Below are positions 33,612 through 43,096 of a DNA stretch of 64,000 nucleotides, piece after piece. Positions within the stretch are counted from its first letter, which is position 1. The number at the start of each line of letters is the position of its first letter. The stretch covers positions 1-64,000 of the forward strand of contig NZ_VNIP01000008.1 in assembly GCF_008370325.1 (NCBI RefSeq), in the 5' to 3' direction. The stretch comes from Martinezella tropici. Lineage in GTDB: Bacteria > Pseudomonadota > Alphaproteobacteria > Rhizobiales > Rhizobiaceae. Below the pieces are notes generated by a model. It did no database searches, was not told the origin of the DNA, and saw only the letters and a list, made by a program, of their open reading frames with translations. The position numbers and the translations under genes are program-made.

Positions 33612-34477
33612 TAGACGAGATCCACCTGGCGAGTGCCCGCGACGCGCCAGGCGATGCGCATTGCAACCAGCAGCACGACGACGACGACTGCAACGAGCGT
33701 TACGGCGATCGCCGATCCGAATGGCCAGTTGCGCGACTGCAGGAAGAGGTCGACGAGCGCATTGCCGATGAAGAAGACTTTGCCGCCGCCGAGCAGCTGC
33801 GGGATCAGATATTCCCCGAGCAAGAGGATCGTCACCAGAGCGACGCCGGTCATGACGCCGGGCAAGGATAGCGGCAGCGTGATGCCGAAGAAGGTCGAGA
33901 TAGGCTTGGCGCCAAGATCGGCGGATGCCTCCAGCAGTCGGCGGTCGAGCTTTTCCAGGCTGACGTAGATCGGCATGATCATCAGCGGCAGATAGCCGTA
34001 GACGATGCCGAGCAGCACGGCACCCGGCGTGTTGATGAGCCGGACATTCTCTATCCCCAGAAACTCGAGCAGATGTGGAATGCCCCGCGCGCCGAGCAGA
34101 TACATCCAGGCGTATGTGCGCACGAGCAGGCTGGTCCAGAAGGGAACGACAACAAGCGAAACGAGCAGCAGGCGGCGTTGCGGGCTGGCTTTGACGGCGA
34201 GATAATAGGCGACCGGATAGGCAACGAGCAGGCAGGCAGCCGCACCGATCGGCGCAAGGATCAGCGTGTTGATGAAGGCGGCCGAACGCGAGCCGAGATT
34301 GGCGAATTGCGCGAAGGTGAAAGCTGCTTGGTATCCGCCTTCCGGCGCACGCTCGCCAAAGGCGAAGATGATGATGGCGATGAAGGGCAGCACCAGGAAG
34401 ACGAACAGCCAGATGCTTGCCGGACCGACAAGAGCAGCAGTGACGAGGCGCCGTTTGGTGGCAGGGTTAAGGGGCAT
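33611..34477 (-). CDS. Spermidine/putrescine-type ABC transporter permease (PotB-like)
   Basis: A 288-residue permease. The N-terminal helix is LVGPASIWLFVFLVLPFIAI, followed by VPFWTSLLVRTYAWM, the typical R-T-Y-A-W of PotB, and the EAA loop EASADLGAKPISTFFGITLP. It precedes the PotC-like permease with one-base overlap and follows the binding-protein gene by 84 bp. Confidence 0.87.
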   Translation of the reverse strand: MPLNPATKRRLVTAALVGPASIWLFVFLVLPFIAIIIFAFGERAPEGGYQAAFTFAQFANLGSRSAAFINTLILAPIGAAACLLVAYPVAYYLAVKASPQRRLLLVSLVVVPFWTSLLVRTYAWMYLLGARGIPHLLEFLGIENVRLINTPGAVLLGIVYGYLPLMIMPIYVSLEKLDRRLLEASADLGAKPISTFFGITLPLSLPGVMTGVALVTILLLGEYLIPQLLGGGKVFFIGNALVDLFLQSRNWPFGSAIAVTLVAVVVVVLLVAMRIAWRVAGTRQVDLV

Positions 34478-34561
34478 CGGAAGGTTCTTTATCCGCCGGT
34501 TCTAGGCACGAAGCCGGCCCTTGCCGCCATGGCGGCAAAGACCGGAGTTGGGCGAGGGCGA

Positions 34562-35725
34562 TCAGGCCGACTTGAAGCGGGCCATCAGCTCGGCACGGCT
34601 CGGATCGGTGAGAGTGACGGCGGCACCGAATTCGAGCGGCGTCAGCGCGGCCTCATCCGGATAGACGATCTTGTTCGAGGTGATTTCCTTCGGCAGGAGC
34701 TCGATGACGCGGCTGTCGGTGGTTGGTGCGCCGTTGGCGATGTGCTCCTTCACGGCGTTTTTCGGATCCATCAGATAGTTGAGCAGGGCATAGCCGGCCG
34801 CCTTGTTCGGCGCATCCTTTGGAATGGCGTAATAATCGGTCCAGATCTCGCCGCCGTCCTTGCCGAGCACATAGGCAAGTTCGGGCATGTCGCGGTTCAG
34901 CTGCGCGCCGTCATTCGTCCAGCACATGGTCAGCCAGGCGTCGGTCGAGCGCATCGACGGCTGATAGTCGGAATTGATGGCGAAGAGATGCGGCTTGACC
35001 TTGATCAGCAATTCCTCGGCCTTGGCGAGTTCTTCCGGCTTGATCGAATTGAAGTCGTAGCCGAGGGAAACGAGCGCGCTGCCAATGGTCGTCAGCTGAT
35101 AGTCGTGGACCATGGCGCGGCCGTCGGCGTCCGTCTGCGCGATCTCGAAGAAATCCTTCCAGCTTGAAAGCTTGGTCTTGATCTTCTTCGTGTTGACGGA
35201 AAAGCCGGTCGTGCCCCAGTTTTTCGGTACGGCGTAGGTTTTTCCGTCGATCTGCCCTTCCTTGGTGAAGCGTGGGCTTTCCGTCGCCTGGCTGAAGTTC
35301 GGGATCTTCGTAAGGTCGAGCTCCTCGATGAGTCCGAGCTTGTGATGGGTCGAGATCGTGTAGTTGGTCGGCACGAAGAGCGACCAGCCGGAGGCGCCGG
35401 CCTGGAGCTTTGCGAGCATTTCCTCATTCGAGCCGAAGACGTTGACTTCGACGGCGACGCCGGTTGCCGCCTTGAAGTTCTCGAAGGTCTGGGGATCGTG
35501 ATAGTTCGGCCAGGTTGCGATCGACATCTGCGTGCCGAGTTCGCCGGCGGCATAGGCGGGCGTCGACAGTGCGCCCGGAACGCGCGACAGCACGGCCGTC
35601 GCAAGGCCGAGGCCGGTGATGCCGAGGAAGTGGCGACGGCTGATCGAGCCGCGCTTCAGGCGCATGAATTCGTCCATGAAGCCTTCGGCTGAAATCGGAA
35701 GATTGTCCTTATAATCCTTGCTCAT
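34562..35725 (-). CDS. Spermidine/putrescine-type binding protein with Tat signal
   Basis: A 387-residue PotD-type solute-binding protein. It begins MSKDYKDN after AAGGGAAC, and carries a twin-arginine motif SRRHFLG followed by a hydrophobic stretch ending AYAAG, so it is probably exported folded by Tat. The mature start, SIATWPNYHDPQTFENFKAA, then VNVFGSNEEMLAKLQAG and YTISTHHKLGLIEE, are family hallmarks. An upstream in-frame ATG is less likely. The operon runs ATPase, binding protein, two permeases, SDR. Confidence 0.88.
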   Translation of the reverse strand: MSKDYKDNLPISAEGFMDEFMRLKRGSISRRHFLGITGLGLATAVLSRVPGALSTPAYAAGELGTQMSIATWPNYHDPQTFENFKAATGVAVEVNVFGSNEEMLAKLQAGASGWSLFVPTNYTISTHHKLGLIEELDLTKIPNFSQATESPRFTKEGQIDGKTYAVPKNWGTTGFSVNTKKIKTKLSSWKDFFEIAQTDADGRAMVHDYQLTTIGSALVSLGYDFNSIKPEELAKAEELLIKVKPHLFAINSDYQPSMRSTDAWLTMCWTNDGAQLNRDMPELAYVLGKDGGEIWTDYYAIPKDAPNKAAGYALLNYLMDPKNAVKEHIANGAPTTDSRVIELLPKEITSNKIVYPDEAALTPLEFGAAVTLTDPSRAELMARFKSA

Positions 35726-35747
35726 GATGCTGTTCCCTTGTTTTGGC

Positions 35748-36839
35748 TTATGCATTCGATGCTGGAAAGACATGTAAGGCTGTGGGGTCGAAGCCGAGGA
35801 AGACCTCTTCGCCCGGACCCACGAGATCGCGTTCGTTCATGCTGCGGCGATCCGAGGTGATGAGGAAATCACCGAGACCTGGAACGGTGACCGCATATTC
35901 GGCTGACGAGCCCAGGAAGATGCGATGCGTCACCGTGCCCTTGAAGGACATGCCGGATGCCGCCATGTCGCGGCTGAGATGAATCGCTTCCGGGCGCAGG
36001 GCCGCAATTGCCGCTCCCGGTGCGAGGCGCTTGCCGGCCGAAAGCGCCGAGCCATCCGCGAGGCGAAGCGTTTCGCCATCGGCCTCCATTGTCGCCTCGA
36101 TGCGGTTGGTCTTGCCGACGAAATCGGCGACGAAGAGGTCGGCGGGCCGGTCATAGACCTCCTGAGGCGTGCCGAGCTGGCGGATGCGGCCGGCGCTCAT
36201 CACGCAGACGATATCGGCCATCGACAAGGCCTCTTCCTGGTCATGGGTGACAAGAACGAAGGTGATGCCGAGTTCGCGCTGCAGCGTCTGAAGCTCGATC
36301 TGCATGGCCGAACGCAGCTTTTTGTCGAGCGCGGCAAGCGGCTCGTCGAGCAGGAGGACGGAAGGGCGATTGACGATGGCGCGCGCCAGGGCGACGCGCT
36401 GCTGCTGCCCGCCGGACATTTCATGGATGCGGCGCTTGGCAAAGCCGCCGAGGCGCACCATCTCGAGCGCTTCGGCGACGCGCCGGTCGATTTCAGCCGC
36501 GCCGATCTTAGGTCGCATCTGCTTCAGCCCGTAGGCGACATTCTGCGCGACGTTGAAATGCGGAAACAACGCATAATGCTGGAACACCATGTTGACGGGA
36601 CGCCGGTAGGCCGGAACGCCGTTCATCTCGCGCCCGTCGATCAGCACCGTGCCTTCGCTCGGCTGTTCGAAGCCGCCGATCATGCGCAGGCACGTCGTCT
36701 TGCCGCAGCCGGAGGGGCCGAGAAGTGCCAGGAATGCACCCTTGGGCACATTGAGATTGATGTCCGTTACGGCGGTCACGGCGCCATAGTTCTTCGTGAC
36801 CGAACGGAATTCGATATCGTTCGTTGAAGCGGATGCCAC
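35748..36839 (-). CDS. Spermidine/putrescine-type ABC transporter ATP-binding protein (PotA-like)
   Basis: A 363-residue ABC ATPase starting at GTG 36839 with AGGGAACAG upstream. Walker A is GPSGCGKTT (~residue 41), the signature MSGGQQQRVALARAI, Walker B VLLLDEPLAALD and the switch VTHDQEEA. A C-terminal TOBE-like domain follows (RIEATMEADGETLRLADGS, AALRPEAIHL). It is the first gene of the minus-strand transporter operon, divergent from a LuxR-type gene that may control it. Confidence 0.92.
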   Translation of the reverse strand: MASASTNDIEFRSVTKNYGAVTAVTDINLNVPKGAFLALLGPSGCGKTTCLRMIGGFEQPSEGTVLIDGREMNGVPAYRRPVNMVFQHYALFPHFNVAQNVAYGLKQMRPKIGAAEIDRRVAEALEMVRLGGFAKRRIHEMSGGQQQRVALARAIVNRPSVLLLDEPLAALDKKLRSAMQIELQTLQRELGITFVLVTHDQEEALSMADIVCVMSAGRIRQLGTPQEVYDRPADLFVADFVGKTNRIEATMEADGETLRLADGSALSAGKRLAPGAAIAALRPEAIHLSRDMAASGMSFKGTVTHRIFLGSSAEYAVTVPGLGDFLITSDRRSMNERDLVGPGEEVFLGFDPTALHVFPASNA

Positions 36840-36925
36840 GTCTGTTCCCTGCGGTTGGTCGGCAGTCTTGGATCTGCCTTATTGCCACCGTCGTTAAGGA
36901 AAGAGTAAGCCCGGGCTTCCCGCGA

Positions 36926-36935
36926 GGTATATACC
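36926..36935. promoter_or_regulatory. Palindrome GGTATATACC in the ABC operon/luxR gap
   Basis: A 10-bp palindrome with a related half, GAAGGTGTATATAGGG, about 50 bp further right (~36969), in the 186-bp divergent gap. They may be binding sites for the LuxR-type regulator, but such short elements can arise by chance. Confidence 0.25.
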
Positions 36936-37025
36936 CCGAAAGAGGTATTTCCGTGCAAGATGCTTCGTGGAAGGTGTATATAGGGCTGCGCTTGTCAGCG
37001 CGGGGCGGTAGAGGGGATCCGTCAC

Positions 37026-37838
37026 ATGAGCATCGACCTTGAAGGGCTGTTTACCGCCTTCAGCGCCACAATTGGGCGATCGACGATGGCGGATGCCGAA
37101 TTCGGAGAGACGTTCCGTCAGATGATGGCGGCGCTGGTGCGGTTCGACTACGTGGTCGTCTTCGCCTATCGCGGCAAGGAGCGGCCGATCGACCTCTACA
37201 GTACCTTCGATCACGAGGAGCATATCGTCTTCGTCACGCTTTATCAGGCAGGCCCCTATCTACTGGATCCTTTCTATCACACGGCGCGCGAACGCCGCGA
37301 AGGCGTGCTCAGGATGCGGGAGCTGGCGCCGGATCGCTTCTTTTCCAGTGAGTACTACCGAACCTATTATGTGCAGACCGGCTTGGCCGAGGAGATCGGC
37401 TTCTTCGTCAATGCCGACGACGACATCACTGTTGTCCTGTCGCTAATGCGACGCGAGAAGACCGGGGTTTTTCCGCCTGCGGAATTTGCGACGCTGAAGA
37501 AGGTCGAGCCGCTCGTCGCAAGCATGGTGAGACATTATTGGTCCGGCCTAGCCTCGCGCTTCGATGTGCAGCTGGCGGCCGGTAGCAGGACGAGGCGAAA
37601 GTCGGGTCAGAACGAAAACATCCCGCCAGCCGAAGCGGTCTGGCGGGATCTCAATCTGACAAGCCGTGAAACCGCGATCGTCGAGCTCGTTTTGCAGGGG
37701 CATTCGTCGGAATCGATCGGCCTGAAGCTCAATATCTCGACGGGGACGGTGAAGGTCCACCGGCGTAACGTCTATCGCAAGCTCGGCATTTCCTCGCAGA
37801 CCCAGCTGCTTTCCCTCTACCTCAAGAATCTCGCATAG
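37026..37838 (+). CDS. LuxR family transcriptional regulator
   Basis: A 270-residue regulator. The C-terminal GerE/LuxR helix-turn-helix is at ~205-265 (LNLTSRETAIVELVLQGHSS, then IGLKLNISTGTVKVHRRNVY). The N-terminal ~190 residues (FDYVVVFAYRGKERPIDLYS, then ADDDITVVLSLMRREKTGVF) form an unassigned sensing region; they do not clearly show the acyl-homoserine-lactone domain residues. It is divergent from the polyamine-type transporter operon, which it may regulate. Confidence 0.82.
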   Translation: MSIDLEGLFTAFSATIGRSTMADAEFGETFRQMMAALVRFDYVVVFAYRGKERPIDLYSTFDHEEHIVFVTLYQAGPYLLDPFYHTARERREGVLRMRELAPDRFFSSEYYRTYYVQTGLAEEIGFFVNADDDITVVLSLMRREKTGVFPPAEFATLKKVEPLVASMVRHYWSGLASRFDVQLAAGSRTRRKSGQNENIPPAEAVWRDLNLTSRETAIVELVLQGHSSESIGLKLNISTGTVKVHRRNVYRKLGISSQTQLLSLYLKNLA

Positions 37839-37851
37839 TTCGGCCGAGACT

Positions 37852-38133
37852 CTAGCCCAACATACGGGCGCCATTTCCATCTCTCGCGAGCAGCCTCAGC
37901 CAGGGGCCGCAGTGGAAGAAGGTCATGAGCACATACATCGGCACCATGCCGCCAAGCATCGAGCTGTCCTGTGTGGAACAGATCATGTCGCCGGCTGAAC
38001 CATAAGCGGATAGCACCGTCATCAGGGCGAAGCTCGGCGCGGCGGCCAAAGCCAGCAAGCGGCCGGCGATGACGGGCAGGGCAGGGGCGGCGGTGCGGTC
38101 GCCCCTTTCACCGATTTCGGACGAGACGGACAT
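37852..38133 (-). CDS. Small membrane protein next to DUF899 gene
   Basis: A 93-residue protein whose ATG overlaps the stop of the DUF899 gene (TGATG), so it is translationally coupled. Two hydrophobic stretches, IAGRLLALAAAPSFALMTVL and GGMVPMYVLMTFFHCGPWL, predict two membrane helices. The end is basic. No family is recognised. The coupling suggests it works with the thioredoxin-like DUF899 protein. Confidence 0.6.
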   Translation of the reverse strand: MSVSSEIGERGDRTAAPALPVIAGRLLALAAAPSFALMTVLSAYGSAGDMICSTQDSSMLGGMVPMYVLMTFFHCGPWLRLLARDGNGARMLG

Positions 38134-38930
38134 CAGTTGGCTCCATATCGGTCGTGGTGCCTCCACCATACGCCGGTCTCGTTGCGGCCAAGCGGCGCGC
38201 GGTCGAGCCACTGGTACATGCCCCAGAGACCGTCGAGCCCGCGAGCATAGGACGAGTAGGTGTGATAAATGTCGCCATTCTGCATCGCGAAAGCGCTGAC
38301 GCCGGGCCGGTCGCGCGTGTAGGTCGCGACATCCGTCCCCGTCATTGACGCCATTAGCTCGACCGGGCCTTCGCTGCCGCGCGGCTCCCATTCCTGCATC
38401 GTCTTGCCCACCTGAGCGTCGGGCATCGGCGGCTCGCGGCGGTAGTTGTATTCGATGCCGCCGTCGCGCTGTTCCTCCGGCGTGAACCAGACATTGAAAT
38501 CATGGTTGAAATCGCTGTTGGCGGAAGAGGCCCAATCAAACGTCCAGCCCATGCGCCGTCTGAATTCCAAGAGCTTGGTAAGCGGCGCCCGGGATATTGC
38601 GGAAAAGGCGACATCATGGTTTTCAAGATGGACCGCGATGCCGTTGAAACCGTCGGCGATCGACGAACAGGATGGGCAGCCGGCCGTGTAGTCCGGCCCG
38701 AACATGAAATGATAGACGAGAAGCTGCGAGCCTCCCTTGAAGAGGGCCGAGAGAGGCACAATGCCCTTCTCGGTCTCGAGCCGGTAGTCCTTCTCCACCT
38801 TCACCCAGGGCAATTCCTGCCGGCGGGCGGTAATCTCGTCGCTGCGCCGCGTCAGTTCCTTTTCCTGCTCCAGCAGCGAAAGCCGTGCCGAAAGCCATTC
38901 CTTGCGTGTTCCTGTCTTATGCGTTGTCAT
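38133..38930 (-). CDS. DUF899 thioredoxin-like protein
   Basis: A 265-residue member of DUF899, a thioredoxin-fold family annotated near AhpC/TSA proteins. The N-terminal helix ending RRQELPWVKVEKDY is typical, followed by LLVYHFMFGPDYTAGCPSCS, in which CPSC could be a redox pair. Later come FDWASSANSDFNHDF and VSAFAMQNGDIYHTYSSYAR, with WWRHHDRY near the end. AGGAGATG precedes the ATG. Function of the family is unproven. Confidence 0.85.
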   Translation of the reverse strand: MTTHKTGTRKEWLSARLSLLEQEKELTRRSDEITARRQELPWVKVEKDYRLETEKGIVPLSALFKGGSQLLVYHFMFGPDYTAGCPSCSSIADGFNGIAVHLENHDVAFSAISRAPLTKLLEFRRRMGWTFDWASSANSDFNHDFNVWFTPEEQRDGGIEYNYRREPPMPDAQVGKTMQEWEPRGSEGPVELMASMTGTDVATYTRDRPGVSAFAMQNGDIYHTYSSYARGLDGLWGMYQWLDRAPLGRNETGVWWRHHDRYGAN

Positions 38931-39049
38931 GGTTCATCTCCTCTTGTCTGTCAGGTCGTCCTTGTCGGCGCTGCATCTTGCCAGCCGATATGCGATAACT
39001 TACCGCTGGAGGCGTAAGGGGTGGGAGTTACAAGTGTGACGGGATTTCG

Positions 39050-40270
39050 ATGGACTCGCTGATCGTCGCGGCCGCTCAGGCGCTTGCTGCCGGCGATGTG
39101 CTGGGCGCGCTGAAGCGTGTGTCGCTGCGCGAGGATGCACCGGCGTTGGCGCTGCGCGGCATTGCCATGGCGCAGCTCGGCGATCTTGCCCGCGCCAAGA
39201 CGCTCTTGAAGAGTGCTGCGCGCGCCTTCGGTCCGCGTGAGGCTGTCGCCCGTGCGCGGTGCACCGTGGCCGAAGCCGAGATTGCCCTCGTGTCACGTGA
39301 CCTTGGCTGGCCGGAAAAGGCGCTGGAGACGGCAAGGGCCGCCCTCGAAAAACATGGCGACCACATCAATGCCGCCCATGCCCGCAACCTGCAGATACGC
39401 CGTCTGCTGCTTGTCGGTCATCTGGACGAGGCCGAACGCCTATTGGCGAAGCTCGATCCATCGCCGTTGCCACCAGCTGCAAGGGCGAGCCATGAACTGG
39501 CGGTCGCCGGCATCGCCATCCGCCGCCTGCGGATCGCGCCGGCCCGCGCCGCCCTTGCCCGCGCCACAGAAGCGGCCAGCAAGGCCGCGATCCCCGCACT
39601 TGCGATCGAGGTGCGCGACGCGGCACGTGCTCTGGATGCCCCAGCCGCGCGTCTGGTAGCCCAGGGCGAGGAAAAATTGCTGTCGCTCGATGAGGTCGAG
39701 GCCCTGTTGGCGTCCGGAACATTGGTCGTCGATGCCTGTCGCAATATTGTGCGCAGCGGCGGCGAAATCGTGCCGCTTGCGAGCCGGCCGGTGCTCTTTG
39801 CCCTGGCGCGCGTGCTTGCCGAGGCCGCTCCTGCCGATGTGCCGCGTTCTACCCTGCTTTCCCGTGCGTTCCGCGCTCGCCATGCCGACGAATCCCACAG
39901 GGCTCGACTGAGGGTCGAAATCGGGAGGCTTCGCGCCGCCTTGGAGCCACTGGCCGATATCAGCGCGACGCCGAGCGGCTTTGCGCTGACGCCGCGCGGG
40001 GAAAGCGATGTCGTGGTGCTGGCGCCGCCTGTCGAGGTCGAGAATGGCTCGCTGCTCGCTCTGCTTTCGGATGGAGAATCCTGGTCGAGTTCGGCATTGT
40101 CGATTGCACTGGGAACAAGCCCGCGCACGGTGCAGCGTGCTCTCGACGCGCTTGCCGCGGCTGGCATGGTGCAAAGTGTCGGCAACGGGAGGGCCTGCCG
40201 CTGGATGATGCCGCCGGTTGTCGGCTTCCCGACAACATTGTTACTCCCTGGGCCGCTGCCGAGCGACTAA
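39050..40270 (+). CDS. Putative helical-repeat regulator with winged HTH segments
   Basis: A 406-residue protein, Ala-rich. Residues ~1-210 look like TPR-type helical pairs (ALALRGIAMAQLGDLARAKT, HARNLQIRRLLLVGHLDEAE). Residues ~240-320 resemble an OmpR/SARP-type winged helix (PLASRPVLFALARVLAEAAP, RARLRVEIGRLRAALEPLAD). A final HTH follows (LSIALGTSPRTVQRALDALA). It is a likely transcription factor with no specific family name. The beta-propeller gene lies 47 bp downstream in the same direction and could be its partner or target. Confidence 0.6.
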   Translation: MDSLIVAAAQALAAGDVLGALKRVSLREDAPALALRGIAMAQLGDLARAKTLLKSAARAFGPREAVARARCTVAEAEIALVSRDLGWPEKALETARAALEKHGDHINAAHARNLQIRRLLLVGHLDEAERLLAKLDPSPLPPAARASHELAVAGIAIRRLRIAPARAALARATEAASKAAIPALAIEVRDAARALDAPAARLVAQGEEKLLSLDEVEALLASGTLVVDACRNIVRSGGEIVPLASRPVLFALARVLAEAAPADVPRSTLLSRAFRARHADESHRARLRVEIGRLRAALEPLADISATPSGFALTPRGESDVVVLAPPVEVENGSLLALLSDGESWSSSALSIALGTSPRTVQRALDALAAAGMVQSVGNGRACRWMMPPVVGFPTTLLLPGPLPSD

Positions 40271-40317
40271 GTTCTCTCATATCGACACTCAACCAATCCT
40301 GACCGGAGGATGGAAGC

Positions 40318-40950
40318 ATGAAAAAGTCCCGAGCAGAAATCATTCGCGAATACGGTCCCTTCGAGAACGCACCCCGCGTGAATGGCGTCACCTTCGACGG
40401 CCAGCACGTCTGGTTCGCCTCTGGCGAAAAGCTGCATGCTCTGAATCCGGAGAGCGGCGAACAGGTGCGCACGATCGATGTCGCGTCTCATGCAGGCACC
40501 GCTTTCGACGGACGCTATCTCTATCAGATCGCCGAGGACAAGATTCATAAGGTCGATCCCGGGACGGGGAATATAGTTTCCACCATTCCCGCACCCGGCA
40601 ACGGCGGCGATTCAGGTCTTGCCTGGAGTGACGGCAGCCTGTGGGTCGGGCAGCATCGCGGCCGCAAGATCTACGAAATCGACCCCGAAACCGGTGCCAT
40701 CAAGCGCACTATCGAATCCAACCGCATCGTCACCGGCGTCACATGGGTCGACGGAGAATTGTGGCACGGCACTTGGGAGGGCGACGAAAGCGATGTGCGC
40801 CGCGTCGATCCGGCGACGGGCGAAGTGCTGGAGCGGCTTGAAATGCCCGAAGGGACCGGCGTCTCCGGCCTCGAATCCGACGGCAAGGACCGGTTCTATG
40901 CCGGCGGTGGCGGCAGCGGTAAACTGCGGGCGATCCGCCGCCCGCGCTGA
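40318..40950 (+). CDS. Beta-propeller (Vgb/SMP-30-like) protein
   Basis: A 210-residue cytoplasmic protein with no signal peptide. Repeating blades are visible: VNGVTFDGQHVWFASGEKLH, GTAFDGRYLYQIAEDKIHKV, GLAWSDGSLWVGQHRGRKIY and VTWVDGELWHGTWEG, each followed by a DPxTG turn (DPGTGN, DPETGA, DPATGE). The fold resembles streptogramin lyase/SMP-30-type propellers, but short for them, about four or five blades. A good GGAGGATGG ribosome site precedes it. Function unknown. Confidence 0.7.
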   Translation: MKKSRAEIIREYGPFENAPRVNGVTFDGQHVWFASGEKLHALNPESGEQVRTIDVASHAGTAFDGRYLYQIAEDKIHKVDPGTGNIVSTIPAPGNGGDSGLAWSDGSLWVGQHRGRKIYEIDPETGAIKRTIESNRIVTGVTWVDGELWHGTWEGDESDVRRVDPATGEVLERLEMPEGTGVSGLESDGKDRFYAGGGGSGKLRAIRRPR

Positions 40951-41376
40951 GCGGCTTTAATCGAGATGCCCCGCATCGGAGATCGATCGGTCTCCGATGC
41001 GTTCCGGCAGCAAGTTTTTCGTTTTTCAATCAGACTATAGGATAATATCGACCGTGCCCGTTCATTTCGGCTTTGGAAAGGGTTGGCTTACGGGTGTGAC
41101 TTGAAAAGCTCCATTCGGATCACGATTGGATACTACACCTTTAGAACGTCCCGAGGACAACGGCACTTAAGATCGATCTGCGTGAGCGGCCGCTGCCGCC
41201 ACATCGCGCCTGGTGAGCCAGCCGCAATGCCATGCGCCCTTGGCATGGAAGCCATGCCTTGCCGCTTGGCGCCTTCATCGCCATATCTGGCTTACCAATC
41301 GCATTTCTACCATGTCCAGTTACAAGCTGCGCCGCTCCGGCTGATGCCGGAGATATTCGCGTGCGGAGGATACGTC
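40951..41376. other. Gene-free stretch with a terminator hairpin
   Basis: 426 bp. A perfect 11-bp hairpin (CGCATCGGAGA at 40973-40983 / TCTCCGATGCG at 40992-41002) lies 23 bp after the propeller gene and is followed by TTTTTCGTTTTTC about 15 bases on. The rest holds no convincing gene; an AGCCATGCC-like inverted stretch occurs near 41225-41260. Confidence 0.5.
40973..41002 (+). terminator. Terminator hairpin after the beta-propeller gene
   Basis: Perfect 11-bp stem, 8-base loop, with T-rich sequence 15 bases downstream. The stem is strong; the U-tract is more distant than usual. Confidence 0.55.
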
Positions 41377-41658
41377 ATGAATGGTATCACCAAAAGCCTT
41401 GACGAAATGAACCTGCAGGAGCGCGCCGACCTTATGACGGCTGTTGCGGATGTACTGCAGGCTGCGGCCGAAGAGGCGGAGGAGGATGGCGATGCGCTGG
41501 CCGCCACTAATTCCCTCTTTCTCGCATGCAATCTTCGCGGCTGTTCGTCGGATCTCGACCCGAAGGATCTGAAGGCCGCCGAGCTTCTGCTGGAGCAGGG
41601 CATCACGTTCATTCATCTGCTGAATGGGCGCAGGAAGAGCAGCACTTCGGTTCACTAG
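41377..41658 (+). CDS. Small hypothetical protein
   Basis: A 93-residue protein starting at ATG 41377 after GCGGAGGATACG. It has an acidic helical N-terminal half (DEMNLQERADLMTAVADVLQ, AAEEAEEDGDALA), two cysteines in LACNLRGCSSDL, and a C-terminal helix LLLEQGITFIHLLNG. No family is recognised. The frame is open upstream but without a start that has a better site. Confidence 0.55.
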   Translation: MNGITKSLDEMNLQERADLMTAVADVLQAAAEEAEEDGDALAATNSLFLACNLRGCSSDLDPKDLKAAELLLEQGITFIHLLNGRRKSSTSVH

Positions 41659-41770
41659 CGGCTGCGATCTCGTATTCGGCCCGCACCGGCGGGGCCATCA
41701 TCGATGGCCCCGCCGGCTCATGTTCTCTTGATCCTGTGATCAGGATCCCTCTTTCCATTGGCCGGACGGA

Positions 41771-43096
41771 TCAATCCTCGCGAATGGCGCTGTTTTTGGC
41801 CGTATCCCGCATGAAGAGATAGATGACGAGCGAGATGCCGATCATTGCCGTTACATACCAGTAGAAGCCCTGCTCCCAGCCGCTGCTCTTGAACTTCAGC
41901 GCCACGAATTCGGCCGTGCCGCCGAACAGCGTATTGGCCAGGGCATAGGGCAGTGCCACGCCGAGGGCGCGGATATGCGCCGGAAACAGCTCCGCCTTCA
42001 CCACTGCGTTGATCGAGGTATAGCCGGTGACGATGATCAGCGCGCCCATGACGAGCAGCCCCGCGATCAGCGGGTCCTTCGTGGTTTCGAGGGTCGAGAA
42101 GATCGGATAGGTGAACAGCACGCCGCAGAGGCCGAAGCTGATCATCAGCGGCTTGCGGCCGATCTTGTCGGAAAGTCCGCCTGCGATCGGTTGCAGCAGC
42201 ATGAAGATGAACAACGTGATTGCGTTGATCTCGCTCGACGTTTCCCGGCTGAATCCGGAGGTGTTGACCAGGAATTTCTGCATGTAGATCGAATAGGCGT
42301 AGAAGGCGAGCGTGCCGCCGGCGGTCAGCAGCATCACTATCGCAGTCTCCTTCGGATGCCGGGTGATGAGCATCCAGAAGCCGGATTTCTGTGCATCGCC
42401 TGCACGCAGGTTCTTGAAGCTTTCGGTTTCGGCAAGCCCGCGCCGCAGCCAGAAGACGACGACGGCAAGCGCCGCGCCGACGAAGAAGGGAATGCGCCAT
42501 CCCCAGGCATTGAGCGTCTCCGCAGTCATAAAGGCCTGCAATATGATGAGGACGGCGATGGCGAGGAGCTGGCCCGAGATCAGGGTGACATACTGGAACG
42601 ACGAGAAGAAACCGCGGCGCTGCCGGCCGGCCATTTCGGAAAGATAGGTTGCCGAGGCGCCATACTCGCCTCCCACTGACAGGCCTTGCATCAGGCGGGC
42701 AAGGACCAGAAGCGCCGGCGCTGCCACGCCGATTGCTTCATATCCCGGTGTCAGCGCGATGATCAGCGAACCAGCGCACATCAGCGTCACGGAGAGCGCA
42801 AGGCCGGCCTTTCGACCCTTACGGTCGGCGTAAAGCCCCATGATCCAGGCGCCGATCGGCCGCATGACGAAGCCGACGGCAAAGACCGCTGCCGAGTTCA
42901 ACAGCTGCGCCGTCTGATCGCCGGCGGGAAAGAAATGCGGAGCGAAATAGAGTGCGAATGCGGCATAGACATACCAGTCGAACCATTCGACCAGATTGCC
43001 CGTCGAGCCCCCGATGATCGATTTGAGACGGTTGCGTTTCCCGGCGGCATCCGCCGCTGCCGTCGTCTCGATGGGGTCTTGTAATGTATCCAGCAT
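41771..43096 (-). CDS. MHS-family carboxylate transporter (KgtP-like)
   Basis: A 441-residue major facilitator of the metabolite:H+ symporter group, with 12 predicted helices. The opening SIIGGSTGNLVEWFDWYVYA, RPIGAWIMGLYADRKGRKAG, and GLSVGGEYGASATYLSEMA are hallmarks of alpha-ketoglutarate/dicarboxylate permeases. A strong GGGAGGAGAGG site precedes ATG 43096. It is divergent from a DctB/DctD-like sensor-regulator pair, which probably controls it in response to the transported carboxylate. Confidence 0.88.
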   Translation of the reverse strand: MLDTLQDPIETTAAADAAGKRNRLKSIIGGSTGNLVEWFDWYVYAAFALYFAPHFFPAGDQTAQLLNSAAVFAVGFVMRPIGAWIMGLYADRKGRKAGLALSVTLMCAGSLIIALTPGYEAIGVAAPALLVLARLMQGLSVGGEYGASATYLSEMAGRQRRGFFSSFQYVTLISGQLLAIAVLIILQAFMTAETLNAWGWRIPFFVGAALAVVVFWLRRGLAETESFKNLRAGDAQKSGFWMLITRHPKETAIVMLLTAGGTLAFYAYSIYMQKFLVNTSGFSRETSSEINAITLFIFMLLQPIAGGLSDKIGRKPLMISFGLCGVLFTYPIFSTLETTKDPLIAGLLVMGALIIVTGYTSINAVVKAELFPAHIRALGVALPYALANTLFGGTAEFVALKFKSSGWEQGFYWYVTAMIGISLVIYLFMRDTAKNSAIRED

